A program made the translations under genes and the position numbers. This document shows, in pieces, positions 34,490 through 43,660 of a stretch of DNA of 64,000 nt. The DNA comes from JAAXHF01 sp963665955 (GTDB lineage Bacteria; Desulfobacterota; Binatia; Bin18). The stretch lies in contig OZ246887.1 of the NCBI GenBank assembly GCA_965231765.1, positions 2,356,001 to 2,420,000 on the forward strand, given 5' to 3'. Position 1 is the first letter of the stretch; each line of letters starts with the position of its first letter. The notes below the pieces were generated by a model. It worked only from the letters and a program-made list of their open reading frames with translations. It searched no databases and had not been told where the DNA came from.

Positions 34490-35692
34490 TTACACACTGA
34501 AAATATGCACAGCCGCGGCCGCGTTTTCTCCGCCCAGGACGCCGCCGCCATTTTCTGTCAGACCAAGGCGAGCCCCTGGCACTTGGCGTTTGTGTGCCTC
34601 ACCTCGGAGTTGCCAAAAGATCTCAGCAATCTGCGCCACGCCGGTTGCCCCAACGGGATGACCTTTGGCTAAAAGTCCGCCACTCGGATTGACCGGGATA
34701 CGCCCACCGAGCGCAGTCGCTCCCTGTGTGACGAGCTTTCCACCTTCGCCAACAGCACACAAGCCAAGCTCTTCATAGACCAACAGCTCGGCGGGAGCAG
34801 TCGCATCATGGACTTCAACAACATCGAGTTCGTCGGGACCAATCCCAGCCATGCGATAGGCTTTTTGGGCGACTTTCTCCACAATCCCAGGCGCATCTGG
34901 TCCATGCTCTTCGCTCGAGCCGAGGCTAGAGGCTTTGACAAAGACTGGTTTTGCAGTGAGCTGGCGGGCTTTCTCCGCCGTGGTGACAACAACGGCGGCA
35001 GCCCCATCACCAATTGGCGAACACATCATACGGGTCAAGGGTTCAGCAATCAGGGGAGCGGCCAGAATATCTTCAACCGTGCGCGGGGTCTGATACTGGG
35101 CGTGTGGATTCAGGCTGCCATTGGTGTGATTTTTGGCTGCAATCTGGGCGAACTGCTCTTTCGTCGTCCCATACCGAGCCATATGTCGGCGGGCCAGGTT
35201 GGCATAATAATCCATGAATACACTGCGCGATTCGCCCGCCCCGCCACTCTGCTCACCGCTCATTTCCTTGGCGAAAGCATCAGCGTGTTCCAGATCGATG
35301 GCGCTGCCAATTGCATCGAACGTGCGCTGTTTGTCTGGGTGGAAAAGCTTCTCCATGCCCAGCGCCAATACAGTGTCATACATGCCTGAGGCCACATACA
35401 ACCAGGCCAGGTGAAATGCTGTCGAGGAACTGGCACAGGCATTCTCGGTGTTGATAACCGGAATCCCACCGATCCCCAGCTCCCGCAGCACGACTTGACC
35501 ACGGATACACTCCTGACCCGTCACCAGACCGGCAACGGCGTTGCCAACAGCCGCGGCTTCGAGTGCCTCATGCCCCAATCCCGCTGCCTGGAGCGCATTC
35601 GTCACGGCTTCGCCAGCCAGATCTTTCATGCTGCGATCCATGTATTTGCCAAAGCGGGTCATCCCCGCGCCAATCACTGCAACCTGTCGCAT
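34490..35692 (-). CDS. Thiolase family protein (SCP2-like acetyl-CoA acyltransferase)
   Basis: The protein has 400 residues. Unlike the other thiolase-like protein in the window, it keeps the nucleophile Cys86 in NACASSS and the C-terminal GHPVGATG loop with its histidine. VEVHDATAPAELL and NPSGGLLAKG are the other standard blocks. A second C-terminal cysteine is not obvious: the final block reads NGGGVLGG. It may catalyse thiolysis or condensation of acyl-CoAs. AGGAGG precedes the ATG. Confidence 0.88.
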   Translation of the reverse strand: MRQVAVIGAGMTRFGKYMDRSMKDLAGEAVTNALQAAGLGHEALEAAAVGNAVAGLVTGQECIRGQVVLRELGIGGIPVINTENACASSSTAFHLAWLYVASGMYDTVLALGMEKLFHPDKQRTFDAIGSAIDLEHADAFAKEMSGEQSGGAGESRSVFMDYYANLARRHMARYGTTKEQFAQIAAKNHTNGSLNPHAQYQTPRTVEDILAAPLIAEPLTRMMCSPIGDGAAAVVVTTAEKARQLTAKPVFVKASSLGSSEEHGPDAPGIVEKVAQKAYRMAGIGPDELDVVEVHDATAPAELLVYEELGLCAVGEGGKLVTQGATALGGRIPVNPSGGLLAKGHPVGATGVAQIAEIFWQLRGEAHKRQVPGARLGLTENGGGVLGGENAAAAVHIFSV

Positions 35693-35816
35693 ACGCGCCT
35701 CCTGTTTGTAGCCGTATCTGTCTTGCTTTCTTACTCTTTCATATTCGCGAAATGCCTTGTGCGTGCTACGTTAGCAAGCTTAGCAGTCAGGCCTCCAAAC
35801 GGAAAGGAGACACGCG

Positions 35817-36047
35817 ATGGAAGATGCACTTGCTGTGGTTGGCCACTGGATCGGCTTAGTCAAAGCCGCTAAATTTTCTCTGTCTGAGGTCAATCGCGAT
35901 TGTGAAGAACGGGTTGCGGCTGGAACAGTCGTTGTGGACGAGGAGTTTCGTCAAGATCTTGACGCGGTGTTTCAAGCCCTGAGTAGCCTACTCGTGCATT
36001 TAGAAGGGCAAGAAGAGGCGCTGGAAGAAGAGATGGACGACGAATAG
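35817..36047 (+). CDS. Small acidic hypothetical protein
   Basis: The 76-residue protein is preceded by a strong AAAGGAGA site. It is predicted to be helical, with a very acidic C-terminus (EEALEEEMDDE). I do not recognise a family. It is monocistronic, between a divergent thiolase gene and the convergent type II secretion genes. Confidence 0.65.
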   Translation: MEDALAVVGHWIGLVKAAKFSLSEVNRDCEERVAAGTVVVDEEFRQDLDAVFQALSSLLVHLEGQEEALEEEMDDE

Positions 36048-36096
36048 ATCCGTCTGTCCCGTGCGTTCATTCTTTGTCACTCTTCGTCATTTTGCA

Positions 36097-37113
36097 TCAT
36101 CCTTCACTTGGCGGCTCCGGCGGCGAGCGTTGCCAATCTTGCCAACGCAGGAGCCGGAATCGATGTGTCCCAAGACGCTCGGCCACCCCAACAATGCGGC
36201 GGGTCACCTGACTCCCATGGAGAAAGCCAACACTCTCAATAGCCATAATCGTCGGTATGCTGAAGCTCCCCGGACTGTTTCCATACGCAGCCAAGAGACT
36301 CGACGCGTCTGCTCCAGACATGTCAGCTCGCTGCACCGCAAGCTCCTGGGCCTCCTCAAAACCAATCCCCAAGATCGCTTGCAAAACCAGCGGGCCAGCC
36401 GTCATCAGGTTTGTCTGGCCCGCAGCATCTCCATCTTGGCTAGCCCCGTACACAGTAAAAACATCGCCCAAACCCTGGTAAAATAGTTCGGGAGTGATGC
36501 CACGCACCAAAAGCAGTTCATCCGGTGTATCAAACGGTCCATCTTTGGCCGGATAGGGAATTGGCAAGCTCAGGTAATAATCACTCTCCACCCCGTTTAA
36601 GCGTTCCAAGGGGTCAGGATCGCGCCAGTCCAGGATCGCATCGGCCAGCTCCTGAGCAAGATCCGGATCAAATTCCAGGTGGTTAAAAATCTCGCGCAGG
36701 GCGGCTTCTTCAACTGTATTGATATTGATCTTTCCGCTCTCATCATTGACCCGGACCTGATAACCACCCGCCCCAAACTCTTCGTCCACCCAGCGGCCAT
36801 CTCCACGCAGCCAGATATCTTGTGGACTGCTCTGCTGGGACGGGTCAAGCGCGTCGGGATTATTCAGAAAATCTTGGCCCTGTTGTCCAGCCCGCACAAT
36901 CGAGTGCAAAGCGCGGTGAAACCCAGCTTGGGCAAGATAATACGCTTCGATTTCCCGCTCATACGTCAGTGTGCTTAATGCCTCAATCCGCATCGTCGAT
37001 GAGAGCTCGAAGGCAAGGACAATGAGCGCCATGAGGGCCCACATGACGACGACGAGGACAAGTCCCTGTTGCCCCTGTCGCCCATGTTCGTTTTTGTTAG
37101 CCTCATTTCTCAT
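36097..37113 (-). CDS. gspK: Type II secretion minor pseudopilin GspK
   Basis: The protein has 338 residues from ATG 37113, which overlaps the gspJ stop as ATGA. The N-terminus has a short basic leader, GQQGLVLVVVMWALMALIVLAF in two parts as the prepilin-like hydrophobic helix, but the usual residue at +5 is not glutamate, as normal for GspK. It then has EREIEAYYLAQAG and two helix-hairpin-helix-like parts (DESGKININTV, DGPFDTPDELLLVRGI). These are the GspK hallmarks; it caps the pseudopilus tip in the periplasm with GspI and GspJ. Confidence 0.88.
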   Translation of the reverse strand: MRNEANKNEHGRQGQQGLVLVVVMWALMALIVLAFELSSTMRIEALSTLTYEREIEAYYLAQAGFHRALHSIVRAGQQGQDFLNNPDALDPSQQSSPQDIWLRGDGRWVDEEFGAGGYQVRVNDESGKININTVEEAALREIFNHLEFDPDLAQELADAILDWRDPDPLERLNGVESDYYLSLPIPYPAKDGPFDTPDELLLVRGITPELFYQGLGDVFTVYGASQDGDAAGQTNLMTAGPLVLQAILGIGFEEAQELAVQRADMSGADASSLLAAYGNSPGSFSIPTIMAIESVGFLHGSQVTRRIVGVAERLGTHRFRLLRWQDWQRSPPEPPSEG

Positions 37114-37838
37114 TCTCCCGTGCGCCTCCGACTTCGGCGACGTCCGCGCTCGTTCGAGCCATTTTGTGGCGTGGCCCGTAATGCCGCGTGGGGGACTTGG
37201 ACCTGGATTGGTACCTCGAACTCCCATTCCAGCGGCAGTTCTCCAAGCCGCGCGCGCCAGGCACAACGGATAGCCTTTGGCAGGCGCCGATACTCTCTGC
37301 CATCCCATTCGTCAGTCCATTCGGTTTGGGTTTGGACTTGTCCAAAGTAGCTCCAATTTAACGCTTCGACCTCGGGCAGAATCTGCGATTCCTGGACGAG
37401 TCCGCCCTCACGATCATCAAGGAGATCGGCTGGTAGGGCTGGAGCAGTCGTCCGGACCCACAGGCTTGATCGGCCGTCCTCTTCGCGCAGGAAATACGTA
37501 ATCTTAGTCAGCCCACCGGCTTCAGCCCGGCCGGCTCCAGAAATAAAACTCAGCTCGCTTAGCCCGCCAAAAAAGTAGACAAAGGTTTCCCCTTCCCCTT
37601 GGAGGGTCAGCGGGTAGGCCGATTTTAACTGACGGGTCATCAGCGACAGAGCCGCCCGAGCACGTTGGTTCTCGATGCTGCGGGCTGTTCCCCGCGCAGC
37701 CGATTCAGCACCAATATTGAGGCCAGCATATACTCCCACAATGATCAGGCTGAAGATGGTCAGACTGATAACCAGCTCAATGAGGGTAAAGCCACGAGCC
37801 AAGCCAAGGCGACAGCTCTGGTTTGCCAGTTGCTTCAC
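37110..37838 (-). CDS. gspJ: Type II secretion minor pseudopilin GspJ
   Basis: The protein has 242 residues. The prepilin cleavage and methylation sequence GFTLIELVISLTIFSLI is present, with Glu at +5. The start is GTG at 37838, overlapping the gspI stop as GTGA. Length and placement between I and K genes identify it as GspJ, part of the pseudopilus tip. The C-terminal about 20 residues are strongly basic (arginine-rich), which is unusual and may reflect the overlap with gspK coding. Confidence 0.87.
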   Translation of the reverse strand: MKQLANQSCRLGLARGFTLIELVISLTIFSLIIVGVYAGLNIGAESAARGTARSIENQRARAALSLMTRQLKSAYPLTLQGEGETFVYFFGGLSELSFISGAGRAEAGGLTKITYFLREEDGRSSLWVRTTAPALPADLLDDREGGLVQESQILPEVEALNWSYFGQVQTQTEWTDEWDGREYRRLPKAIRCAWRARLGELPLEWEFEVPIQVQVPHAALRATPQNGSNERGRRRSRRRTGE

Positions 37839-38416
37839 GAATCAGGTCCCTCTTCAAACCCTCTTTCCAGCCCGTCTTCGGGCTGCTCCAGTACCGTCCG
37901 TAAGGCATGTAAGACAAACTCCTGTTGTCCAAAATTCGCTTGCCACCTGATACGGACCTCAATGTCTTTCAAGTGCAGAAAGTCGGTCTCATTCTCGTCC
38001 TCCGGTCGAAGTCGATCATTCTCATCATCAGGATAGATCTCTTGCACTTGCGCGCGCCAAGCGTAGCCGTTGGGCAACTCTCCACTGCTCTCGCCATCTT
38101 CGAGCTGCTCTTGGGCAAATATCCGATCCATCACATTCTGCCCATATATCGCGGCTTGCGTCCGGTGCGAAGCTTTGGCGCCGAGTCGAATACTACCTGA
38201 AAAGAGTTCCAGCACGCTGACAAGCCCGACTCCCATAATCATCAGCGCAACCATGACTTCAAGGAGGGTGAAGCCGGGGGAAGGCAAATAAGACCAGGGC
38301 TGAGGACTGAGGACTGAGGACTGAGTCTCCCCACTCCGGCCTCTCGACAGAGAAGAGATTGAAGAGAGTGCCCCCTGCTGCCTTCTCCTTGCTCTTTGCT
38401 CTTTCACCTCACCCAT
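37835..38416 (-). CDS. gspI: Type II secretion minor pseudopilin GspI with extended leader
   Basis: The protein has 193 residues. The GFTLLEVMVALMIMGVG sequence is the prepilin cleavage site and helix. It is preceded by about 48 residues of basic, serine-rich leader, much longer than the usual 5-10. Part of this leader is encoded by 7-base GACTGAG tandem repeats. The ATG at 38416 overlaps the end of gspH by 8 bases. Cleavage by a prepilin peptidase would remove the long leader. An internal start cannot be excluded, but no ATG lies between and the frame has no other good ribosome site. Confidence 0.82.
   Translation of the reverse strand: MGEVKEQRARRRQQGALSSISSLSRGRSGETQSSVLSPQPWSYLPSPGFTLLEVMVALMIMGVGLVSVLELFSGSIRLGAKASHRTQAAIYGQNVMDRIFAQEQLEDGESSGELPNGYAWRAQVQEIYPDDENDRLRPEDENETDFLHLKDIEVRIRWQANFGQQEFVLHALRTVLEQPEDGLERGFEEGPDS
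38301..38325. repeat. Tandem 7-bp repeat in the gspI leader
   Basis: Three to four copies of TGAGGAC lie head to tail in the part of gspI that encodes residues ahead of the prepilin cleavage site. Since 7 is not a multiple of 3, a change in copy number would shift the frame and could switch GspI off. Confidence 0.8.
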
Positions 38417-38930
38417 CCTCACGTGACATCGTCGCACTGCCGAGGAGCGGATCAAGGGAGACAATATATGTAGTCGCCCCTGCACCACGCGATTTCTCAA
38501 GCCGAATTTGCCCTCCAGAATTGGTCCCATCGGGATAAAAACGGAACTCAACTTCTTCTTCATTATTGACCCACTGCCCAAATGCGGACAGGAGCCCATC
38601 TTCAGGCGGGATCTCAACCAGCTTGCCAGTTCGGTCATGCCAATACGTGTTTTTACGCGGGGCGACAATGAGGAGTTCTTCTTGGCCACGCTGAACAGCA
38701 TAGACGCGCATCAATTCTATGGCAGAGCGGATCCGCAAAGCGACCTGTTGCGGATCTCCTCGGGTCAGGCGGTGGCCAATCATCGGGGCCACGAGCGCAG
38801 CTGAGACTCCTAGAATCAACATGACCAGTATGAGTTCGAGAAAGGTAAATCCGCCGGTCTGTTTCTTCCTGTGATAGCGGTCCTCTCCTCTCTGCACTGG
38901 CCTCCAGCCTTTCTGTTGTTCGATGCCCAA
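38409..38930 (-). CDS. gspH: Type II secretion pseudopilin GspH/FimT-like
   Basis: The protein has 173 residues. GFTFLELILVMLILGVS is the prepilin cleavage site and helix, and the rest fits the GspH domain (SAIELMRVYAVQRGQEELLI, VEFRFYPDGTNSGGQIRL). The frame starts at TTG 38930, with a GTG at 38894 as alternative; neither has an ideal ribosome site. It heads the H-I-J-K overlapping set. No gspG major pseudopilin lies upstream here. Confidence 0.85.
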   Translation of the reverse strand: MGIEQQKGWRPVQRGEDRYHRKKQTGGFTFLELILVMLILGVSAALVAPMIGHRLTRGDPQQVALRIRSAIELMRVYAVQRGQEELLIVAPRKNTYWHDRTGKLVEIPPEDGLLSAFGQWVNNEEEVEFRFYPDGTNSGGQIRLEKSRGAGATTYIVSLDPLLGSATMSREDG

Positions 38931-38997
38931 TGCGGGGCAGTCTGGAGATTAGACGCCCAGATGCGCAAACCGTTCGAATTCCAACGAAGCGCCTTGC

Positions 38998-39183
38998 TCA
39001 TTCGCTGCGGCGGGCATTTTTCAGCGCCCCCAGCTTGAGGAAGATGACGAGGCCGCCGACCCCGATCGATAGCAGGCAGCGCACTTCGCTGAGCGGGGCG
39101 GGCGAGGCAAAGAGTTCCTGGCCACACACAAAAATAACCCCCACCATCAGCCCGATCATGACCCGATCCCAGAGTCCACGCAT
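38998..39183 (-). CDS. Small two-segment membrane protein
   Basis: The 61-residue protein starts at ATG 39183 with a perfect AGGAGG upstream. Two hydrophobic segments lie at about residues 7-23 and 33-51. No family is recognised. It sits between the acyl-CoA dehydrogenase gene, whose stop is 11 bases upstream, and gspH. Cotranscription with the dehydrogenase is likely. Confidence 0.65.
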   Translation of the reverse strand: MRGLWDRVMIGLMVGVIFVCGQELFASPAPLSEVRCLLSIGVGGLVIFLKLGALKNARRSE

Positions 39184-39194
39184 GGCTTTCCCTC

Positions 39195-40370
39195 CTAGCG
39201 AATGAGATCCATCCGGCGAGTCAAATCCTTGGTAATATTTTTCTGGTGGGCTTCGAGCGTGCCGCCCCCAATCTCTAACAATTTTGCGTCGCGCCACAAA
39301 CGCTCGACCACGTACTCGTTGAAATAGCCGTAGCCACCCAATACCTGCATGGCATTATCCGCGACGTGCTTGGCCATAGTTGTAGCGACTAATTTCACAC
39401 CGTCCGAGTCAATTCGTTGGCCGGGGGTATCCAAGCTCATATTGGTCGCAGTGTGGTACAGATACGTTCGGGCGGCCATGTATTGGGCGTACGAATCGCC
39501 AATATAGCGCTGTATCTGGCCAAAGCTATTAATCGGCTCGCCGTAGGCTGTTCGTTCACTGGCATAGCGTGTCATGACTTCGACACACCGGGCGGCGATG
39601 CCAGTTGACATAGCACCAATCGTCACCCGCTCAATTTCCAGGTTCCGCATCATGTGGAGCAGGCTCTCGCCTTCTTCACCCAAGCGATTTTCGACCGGCA
39701 CAACGCAATCTTCAAAGACCAATTCGGCGGTCATGGACGCCCGCATACCGGTTTTACCATGCAAACGTTGTCCGAGCGAAAAACCAGGAAAGTCTTTCTC
39801 AACCACAAAGGAGCTGATGCCTTTGTCCGTCTTGGCGTAGACCAGGAACAGATCACCGAGGGTCGTATCATCCAGGGCACCATTGGTAATAAACATCTTC
39901 CGGCCATTCAGATAATACGAATCGCCGCGCCGGACGGCCTGTGATTGCATACCTAGTACATCAGTCCCTGCCGACGGCTCGGTCATACACATGCCTCCCA
40001 CCCACTGTCCGGACATCACCCGCTCAAGGTAGCGCTGGCGCTGCTCATCATTGGCATTGCGCGAAAAGTTATTCACAAAGAGCATTGAATGAGCCAAGTA
40101 GGCGAGGCAGAAACCTGGGTCTGAGGCGGACAGTTCTTCATGGACGATCACAGCTGCAATCGCATCCATGCCAGCTCCTCCGTACTCGGCCGGAACAGTA
40201 ATCCCGAGGAGACCCAGCCCGCCCAGTTGACGAAACAAATCAATATTGAAGCGCTCCTGTTTGTCACAGTCGAGGGCTTGGGGTTCGACTTGTTCACGGG
40301 TGAAATTGCGCACGGTTTGGCGCAATATAGCGTGCTCTTCAGTTGGGGCGAAAAGGCTGGCAGTTCCCAT
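39195..40370 (-). CDS. Acyl-CoA dehydrogenase, isovaleryl-CoA dehydrogenase-like
   Basis: The protein has 391 residues. Family motifs are MCMTEPSAGTDV (flavin and acyl contacts), the Arg-containing GMRASMTAELVFEDCVVP, and QVLGGYGYFNEYVVERLWRDAKLLEIGGGTLEAHQKNI. The usual base Glu in YEGTSE is Gly here, as in isovaleryl-CoA dehydrogenase, where the catalytic glutamate moves to the LEIER helix (visible as RNLEIERVTIG). Oxidation of a branched short-chain acyl-CoA is the best guess. GAGGAG precedes the ATG. Confidence 0.9.
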   Translation of the reverse strand: MGTASLFAPTEEHAILRQTVRNFTREQVEPQALDCDKQERFNIDLFRQLGGLGLLGITVPAEYGGAGMDAIAAVIVHEELSASDPGFCLAYLAHSMLFVNNFSRNANDEQRQRYLERVMSGQWVGGMCMTEPSAGTDVLGMQSQAVRRGDSYYLNGRKMFITNGALDDTTLGDLFLVYAKTDKGISSFVVEKDFPGFSLGQRLHGKTGMRASMTAELVFEDCVVPVENRLGEEGESLLHMMRNLEIERVTIGAMSTGIAARCVEVMTRYASERTAYGEPINSFGQIQRYIGDSYAQYMAARTYLYHTATNMSLDTPGQRIDSDGVKLVATTMAKHVADNAMQVLGGYGYFNEYVVERLWRDAKLLEIGGGTLEAHQKNITKDLTRRMDLIR

Positions 40371-40441
40371 GCGGCTGTCTCCTCACATCTGCTGACACGG
40401 ATGTAGGGTGCGTCTTGCGTGTGTCAATGCGTCTGTGTACG

Positions 40442-41902
40442 CTACGCCACTGCCCTACTCTCAGCCAAAAACTTCTGCACCTGGCCTTCTAGCACTGTCC
40501 CGGTAAAAAAATCCGGGTTCATGCTCGTCCATAAGCCAATCGGATTGGCAAACACAAAGTCACGGAAATTCTCTTCAGACATCACCCCATCTTCAACCCC
40601 CTCGTAGGCTTCGCCCAACACATCGGTCATATTGGGCACATCGAAGTGGCCGATATCTGAACCAAAGACGGCATTCAGCTTCGCCCCAAACGGGTTGACC
40701 TTCTGGTTAAACGCCCAGGCATTGGCCGGATCATCCGCCTCACAGCCAAAGTAGAAATTTGAGACAAACAAATCACGAATATCTTCCGGCCGCTCAATCT
40801 GGCAGGCGGCAAAGTCGTCAAGCTCGTCTGGCTTGTCGGTCAGCAGGCCACGCCCGATAGAGGAGCGCACCTGATCGATTTTATCCACCACGTTTGGCGA
40901 GCCATAGCGCTGGACTAAATCAAGTAATAGTTCGTGATTCAGATTGGCTGGGTTCACTTCATCTAAAGCGGCTGGATTGCGCTTATTCCAGTGACCAATC
41001 AGATCGCCATACAGACCGCATGCCCAACCGACCCCACCTTCGAGAAAAGAAAATTTGAGCCCAGGAAAACGGCGGGTGACACCATTCATAAAGATCGACT
41101 TGCAAACGGCTTCACTGGCGGCCGCAAAGTGGCCAATGTGGTTATACACAAAATTGGAAATCGAAGCCCGCAGGCCAATGCCCGACGAGGCGGAATGGAA
41201 ACTGGGTGGAATGCCAAGTTCGAGACATTTTGCCCACACCGGATCGTAATCATATGCGCTATCTAATCCCAGGGTGTCATGCCACTGGGCATAGCGACTC
41301 GCTTCTGGCGTATTTTTCGCCACCGCTGGAACGGGCCGACGCTGTAAACTGGCCAACATCGCAGCCTTGGTGCCCAAATTCTTGGCCACAAATTCGAGCT
41401 CTTCGACCGCCTCTTGGGGGGTATGCATGGGAATCACTGCGGCTGGTGTCAGACGATCTTCTAAACCCTTGAACTGGTCAGCCGTATACATATTGAATGC
41501 TCGGCACGCGGCCCGGCGCACTTCTTCGTCACGCAGGAACGGGGCAAACAATGCACCGCCGGTTGGATACATGATCGAGAAGTCCAACCCCAGCTCCCCC
41601 ATCCGTTCATGCAGCAATTTTGGCAGCATTGCGGTGGCACGGTCGCGCGTATTCTTGGTTGGTACGCCCCACCACGCGGGTTGAAGCATACGCCGCTCGC
41701 GGCGCTCTTCGGCCGGCATCTGCGCCCATTTCTTATTACCAAATTGGTTGGCTACCTTTTGGTAACGTTCAACAATCCGAGCGCCGCCAACGTGGTGCAA
41801 ATAATCCAGTGCAGCGGGTTCAAACTCGATCCAGTGGCCATCCGAATCGATGACCGGATGGCTCAGCTTGGCGTGAATACTTTCCGGTGATGCATATGAC
41901 AT
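40442..41902 (-). CDS. Amidohydrolase-2 family metal-dependent hydrolase
   Basis: The protein has 486 residues from ATG 41902, preceded by GAGGAGA. The N-terminal IDSDGHWIE is the DxH-type metal site, and further barrel strands carry PSFHSASSG, GLKFSFLEGGVGW and the C-terminal FGSDIGHFD aspartate. This places it in the ACMSD-related amidohydrolase family, which includes decarboxylases and hydrolases of aromatic or carboxylate substrates. The longer frame upstream overlaps the MATE gene and is rejected. Confidence 0.88.
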   Translation of the reverse strand: MSYASPESIHAKLSHPVIDSDGHWIEFEPAALDYLHHVGGARIVERYQKVANQFGNKKWAQMPAEERRERRMLQPAWWGVPTKNTRDRATAMLPKLLHERMGELGLDFSIMYPTGGALFAPFLRDEEVRRAACRAFNMYTADQFKGLEDRLTPAAVIPMHTPQEAVEELEFVAKNLGTKAAMLASLQRRPVPAVAKNTPEASRYAQWHDTLGLDSAYDYDPVWAKCLELGIPPSFHSASSGIGLRASISNFVYNHIGHFAAASEAVCKSIFMNGVTRRFPGLKFSFLEGGVGWACGLYGDLIGHWNKRNPAALDEVNPANLNHELLLDLVQRYGSPNVVDKIDQVRSSIGRGLLTDKPDELDDFAACQIERPEDIRDLFVSNFYFGCEADDPANAWAFNQKVNPFGAKLNAVFGSDIGHFDVPNMTDVLGEAYEGVEDGVMSEENFRDFVFANPIGLWTSMNPDFFTGTVLEGQVQKFLAESRAVA

Positions 41903-41994
41903 AAATGCTCTCCTCATGTGTCGCGCTGGTGATGACTCTACCGCCCAGCACGGTGCCATATAAATGCTTGGCTGGACTGAAGTCAAGCTGTCCA

Positions 41995-43353
41995 TCAAAT
42001 CCGGACCTTGGCCCAACTGCCACTCTGCCAGCTCCACACAAACACCCCGGATTGGATCAACCGATAACCAATATTCACACTCCAAATCGCCAACAATCCG
42101 AGGCCAAATACCAAACCCATCAGAAAGGCGATCGGTAAAAAGAAACACCATTGCATGGCCAGCGAAATCACCATCACTCGTCGGCTGTGTCCAGCGCCGT
42201 AGTGGGCGTTCATCAACACCATACCGATGACTTCAAGTGCCATGGTGAGGGCAGTAATCTGCAATGGCAAACGTGCCAGGCCCAGCGTAGCTGGGTCGCG
42301 TAAAAAGAGTCCCAGAAATAGATCAGGCACCAGGACCGCTGGCAGGGCGAGGAGACCGACGCAGACCATCGCGATGCGGACCACCTGCCAGGCCCAGGCA
42401 TGGGCATCTTCGGCATCTCCTGCACCAAGTGCCTGCCCAACAAGAGACGCAGCAGCGAGGCCAAAACCATTAGAAAGCAACATCCACAGCAGCAACAGAT
42501 TCGACAACACATGCCCGGCTGCTAACTCCGCTGTACCGATACTGCCCAGGATCCAAAAGAAGAACGTCATGCCTAAGGCAAAGAACACATGTTGTATACC
42601 GGCTGGGACCGACAGGCGGATCAGCGTCCACAACATTGCCCAATCCGGCCAGCCGACAAGAAAGCCAGCCGCTCGGGAACGCCGATAGGCAGTCATAAAA
42701 TAGGTAATCGATCCGATCGAGAGTGCCGCCGTTGTCCCAATCCCCGCCCCAAGTATCCCAAGCTCAGGCGCGCCAAGGTTGCCAAATATCAACACCCAGT
42801 TCAGGAAGATATTGATCACATTCATGATAATGACCGTGCGCATATAAATCGCGGAGAGATTGACCGCGTTCCAATAGCCACGGAACACAAAGTTTGTTCC
42901 CATCGCAATCAGGCCGACCAGACGGGCTTGGAGATATACCGTTCCTTGTGTCGCAACATTGGCGTCTTGACTCAGCAACGGAAAGAAATGCGGAGCGAAA
43001 AAGAAGAGCGATACAGCCATCGGCACCCCAAGCAAAAGGACGAGGAGCAGTCCGCCATTTAGGGGCACCGCAATTTCCTTTGTCCGCCCAGCTCCCAGCC
43101 AACGCGCAGACGTGGCCTGGACGCCCGTCGAGATACCAATAAGTAATGCGGCGCAGGTAAACGCGGTAAACCCGGCCAACCCGACCGCGGCCAGAGCATC
43201 ATCGCCCAAAGAGCCGACCATGGCCGTATCGACCAAGTTCATAATATTTTGGGACACCATGCCGCCCATAATGGGTAAGGCTAGGCTGAGGATACGGCGC
43301 CAACGAGAGACAGACTGAATAGATGTGTCTTGAAGAGGGGAGTCCGCGTGCAA
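41995..43353 (-). CDS. MATE family efflux transporter
   Basis: The protein has 452 residues with about 12 membrane segments in two related halves. ALPIMGGMVSQNIMNLVDTAMVGSLG and GAPVLG-like GAPELGILGAGIGTTAAL regions are characteristic of MATE/NorM-type exporters driven by Na+ or H+. The reading frame opens at a TTG, the first possible start; no strong ribosome site precedes it, so the true N-terminus is unsure. It lies 92 bases upstream of the amidohydrolase gene. Confidence 0.88.
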   Translation of the reverse strand: MHADSPLQDTSIQSVSRWRRILSLALPIMGGMVSQNIMNLVDTAMVGSLGDDALAAVGLAGFTAFTCAALLIGISTGVQATSARWLGAGRTKEIAVPLNGGLLLVLLLGVPMAVSLFFFAPHFFPLLSQDANVATQGTVYLQARLVGLIAMGTNFVFRGYWNAVNLSAIYMRTVIIMNVINIFLNWVLIFGNLGAPELGILGAGIGTTAALSIGSITYFMTAYRRSRAAGFLVGWPDWAMLWTLIRLSVPAGIQHVFFALGMTFFFWILGSIGTAELAAGHVLSNLLLLWMLLSNGFGLAAASLVGQALGAGDAEDAHAWAWQVVRIAMVCVGLLALPAVLVPDLFLGLFLRDPATLGLARLPLQITALTMALEVIGMVLMNAHYGAGHSRRVMVISLAMQWCFFLPIAFLMGLVFGLGLLAIWSVNIGYRLIQSGVFVWSWQSGSWAKVRI

Positions 43354-43660
43354 GTGGGTACTTTCAGTCGAATGAAACGCTGTCGTTGTTTTCTCTGCGA
43401 GAGCGTCGCAGCGGCTTCGTACCTACCATGTTCAGTACCGAAGGGATAGAGCTTTTGTCACTTCTGGAGCATGAGAGGGCCGGATATGAGATAAGGCGCC
43501 ACTCATATAGATCCGAGCCGGTTCGAGAGATCCGGCCTTGGTAGTATTTGGGAGTATACTGATAGCGACTTTTTGAGTACTATGTTGGCCCGTGTATGGA
43601 GAGGAGGCGTTCTCCTCTCCTTGCAACACAAGGTTTCTCAAAATCAGAGAGGTCGTGTCT
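43354..43660. other. Intergenic region with nested inverted repeats
   Basis: This 307-base gap lies between the divergent MATE and DsbA-like genes. GGCCGGAT (43478-43485) pairs with ATCCGGCC (43530-43537), enclosing an ATATGAG/CTCATAT hairpin (43484-43490 with 43502-43508). A further stem, GGAGAGGAG (43598-43606) with CTCCTCTCC (43612-43620), is close to the downstream gene. No ORF has a ribosome site. Confidence 0.6.
43598..43620 (+). promoter_or_regulatory. Perfect 9-bp hairpin in the leader of the DsbA-like gene
   Basis: A 9-base stem with a 5-base loop ends 41 bases before the ATG at 43661. It contains GGAG/CTCC anti-Shine-Dalgarno-like sequence and no T-run follows, so attenuation or RNA stability is more likely than simple termination. 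Confidence 0.5.

Noticed and set aside
43515..43537. tRNA T-arm-like sequence GGTTCGAGA
   Set aside because: The loop between the pairing arms is too long and no acceptor or anticodon arm fits.
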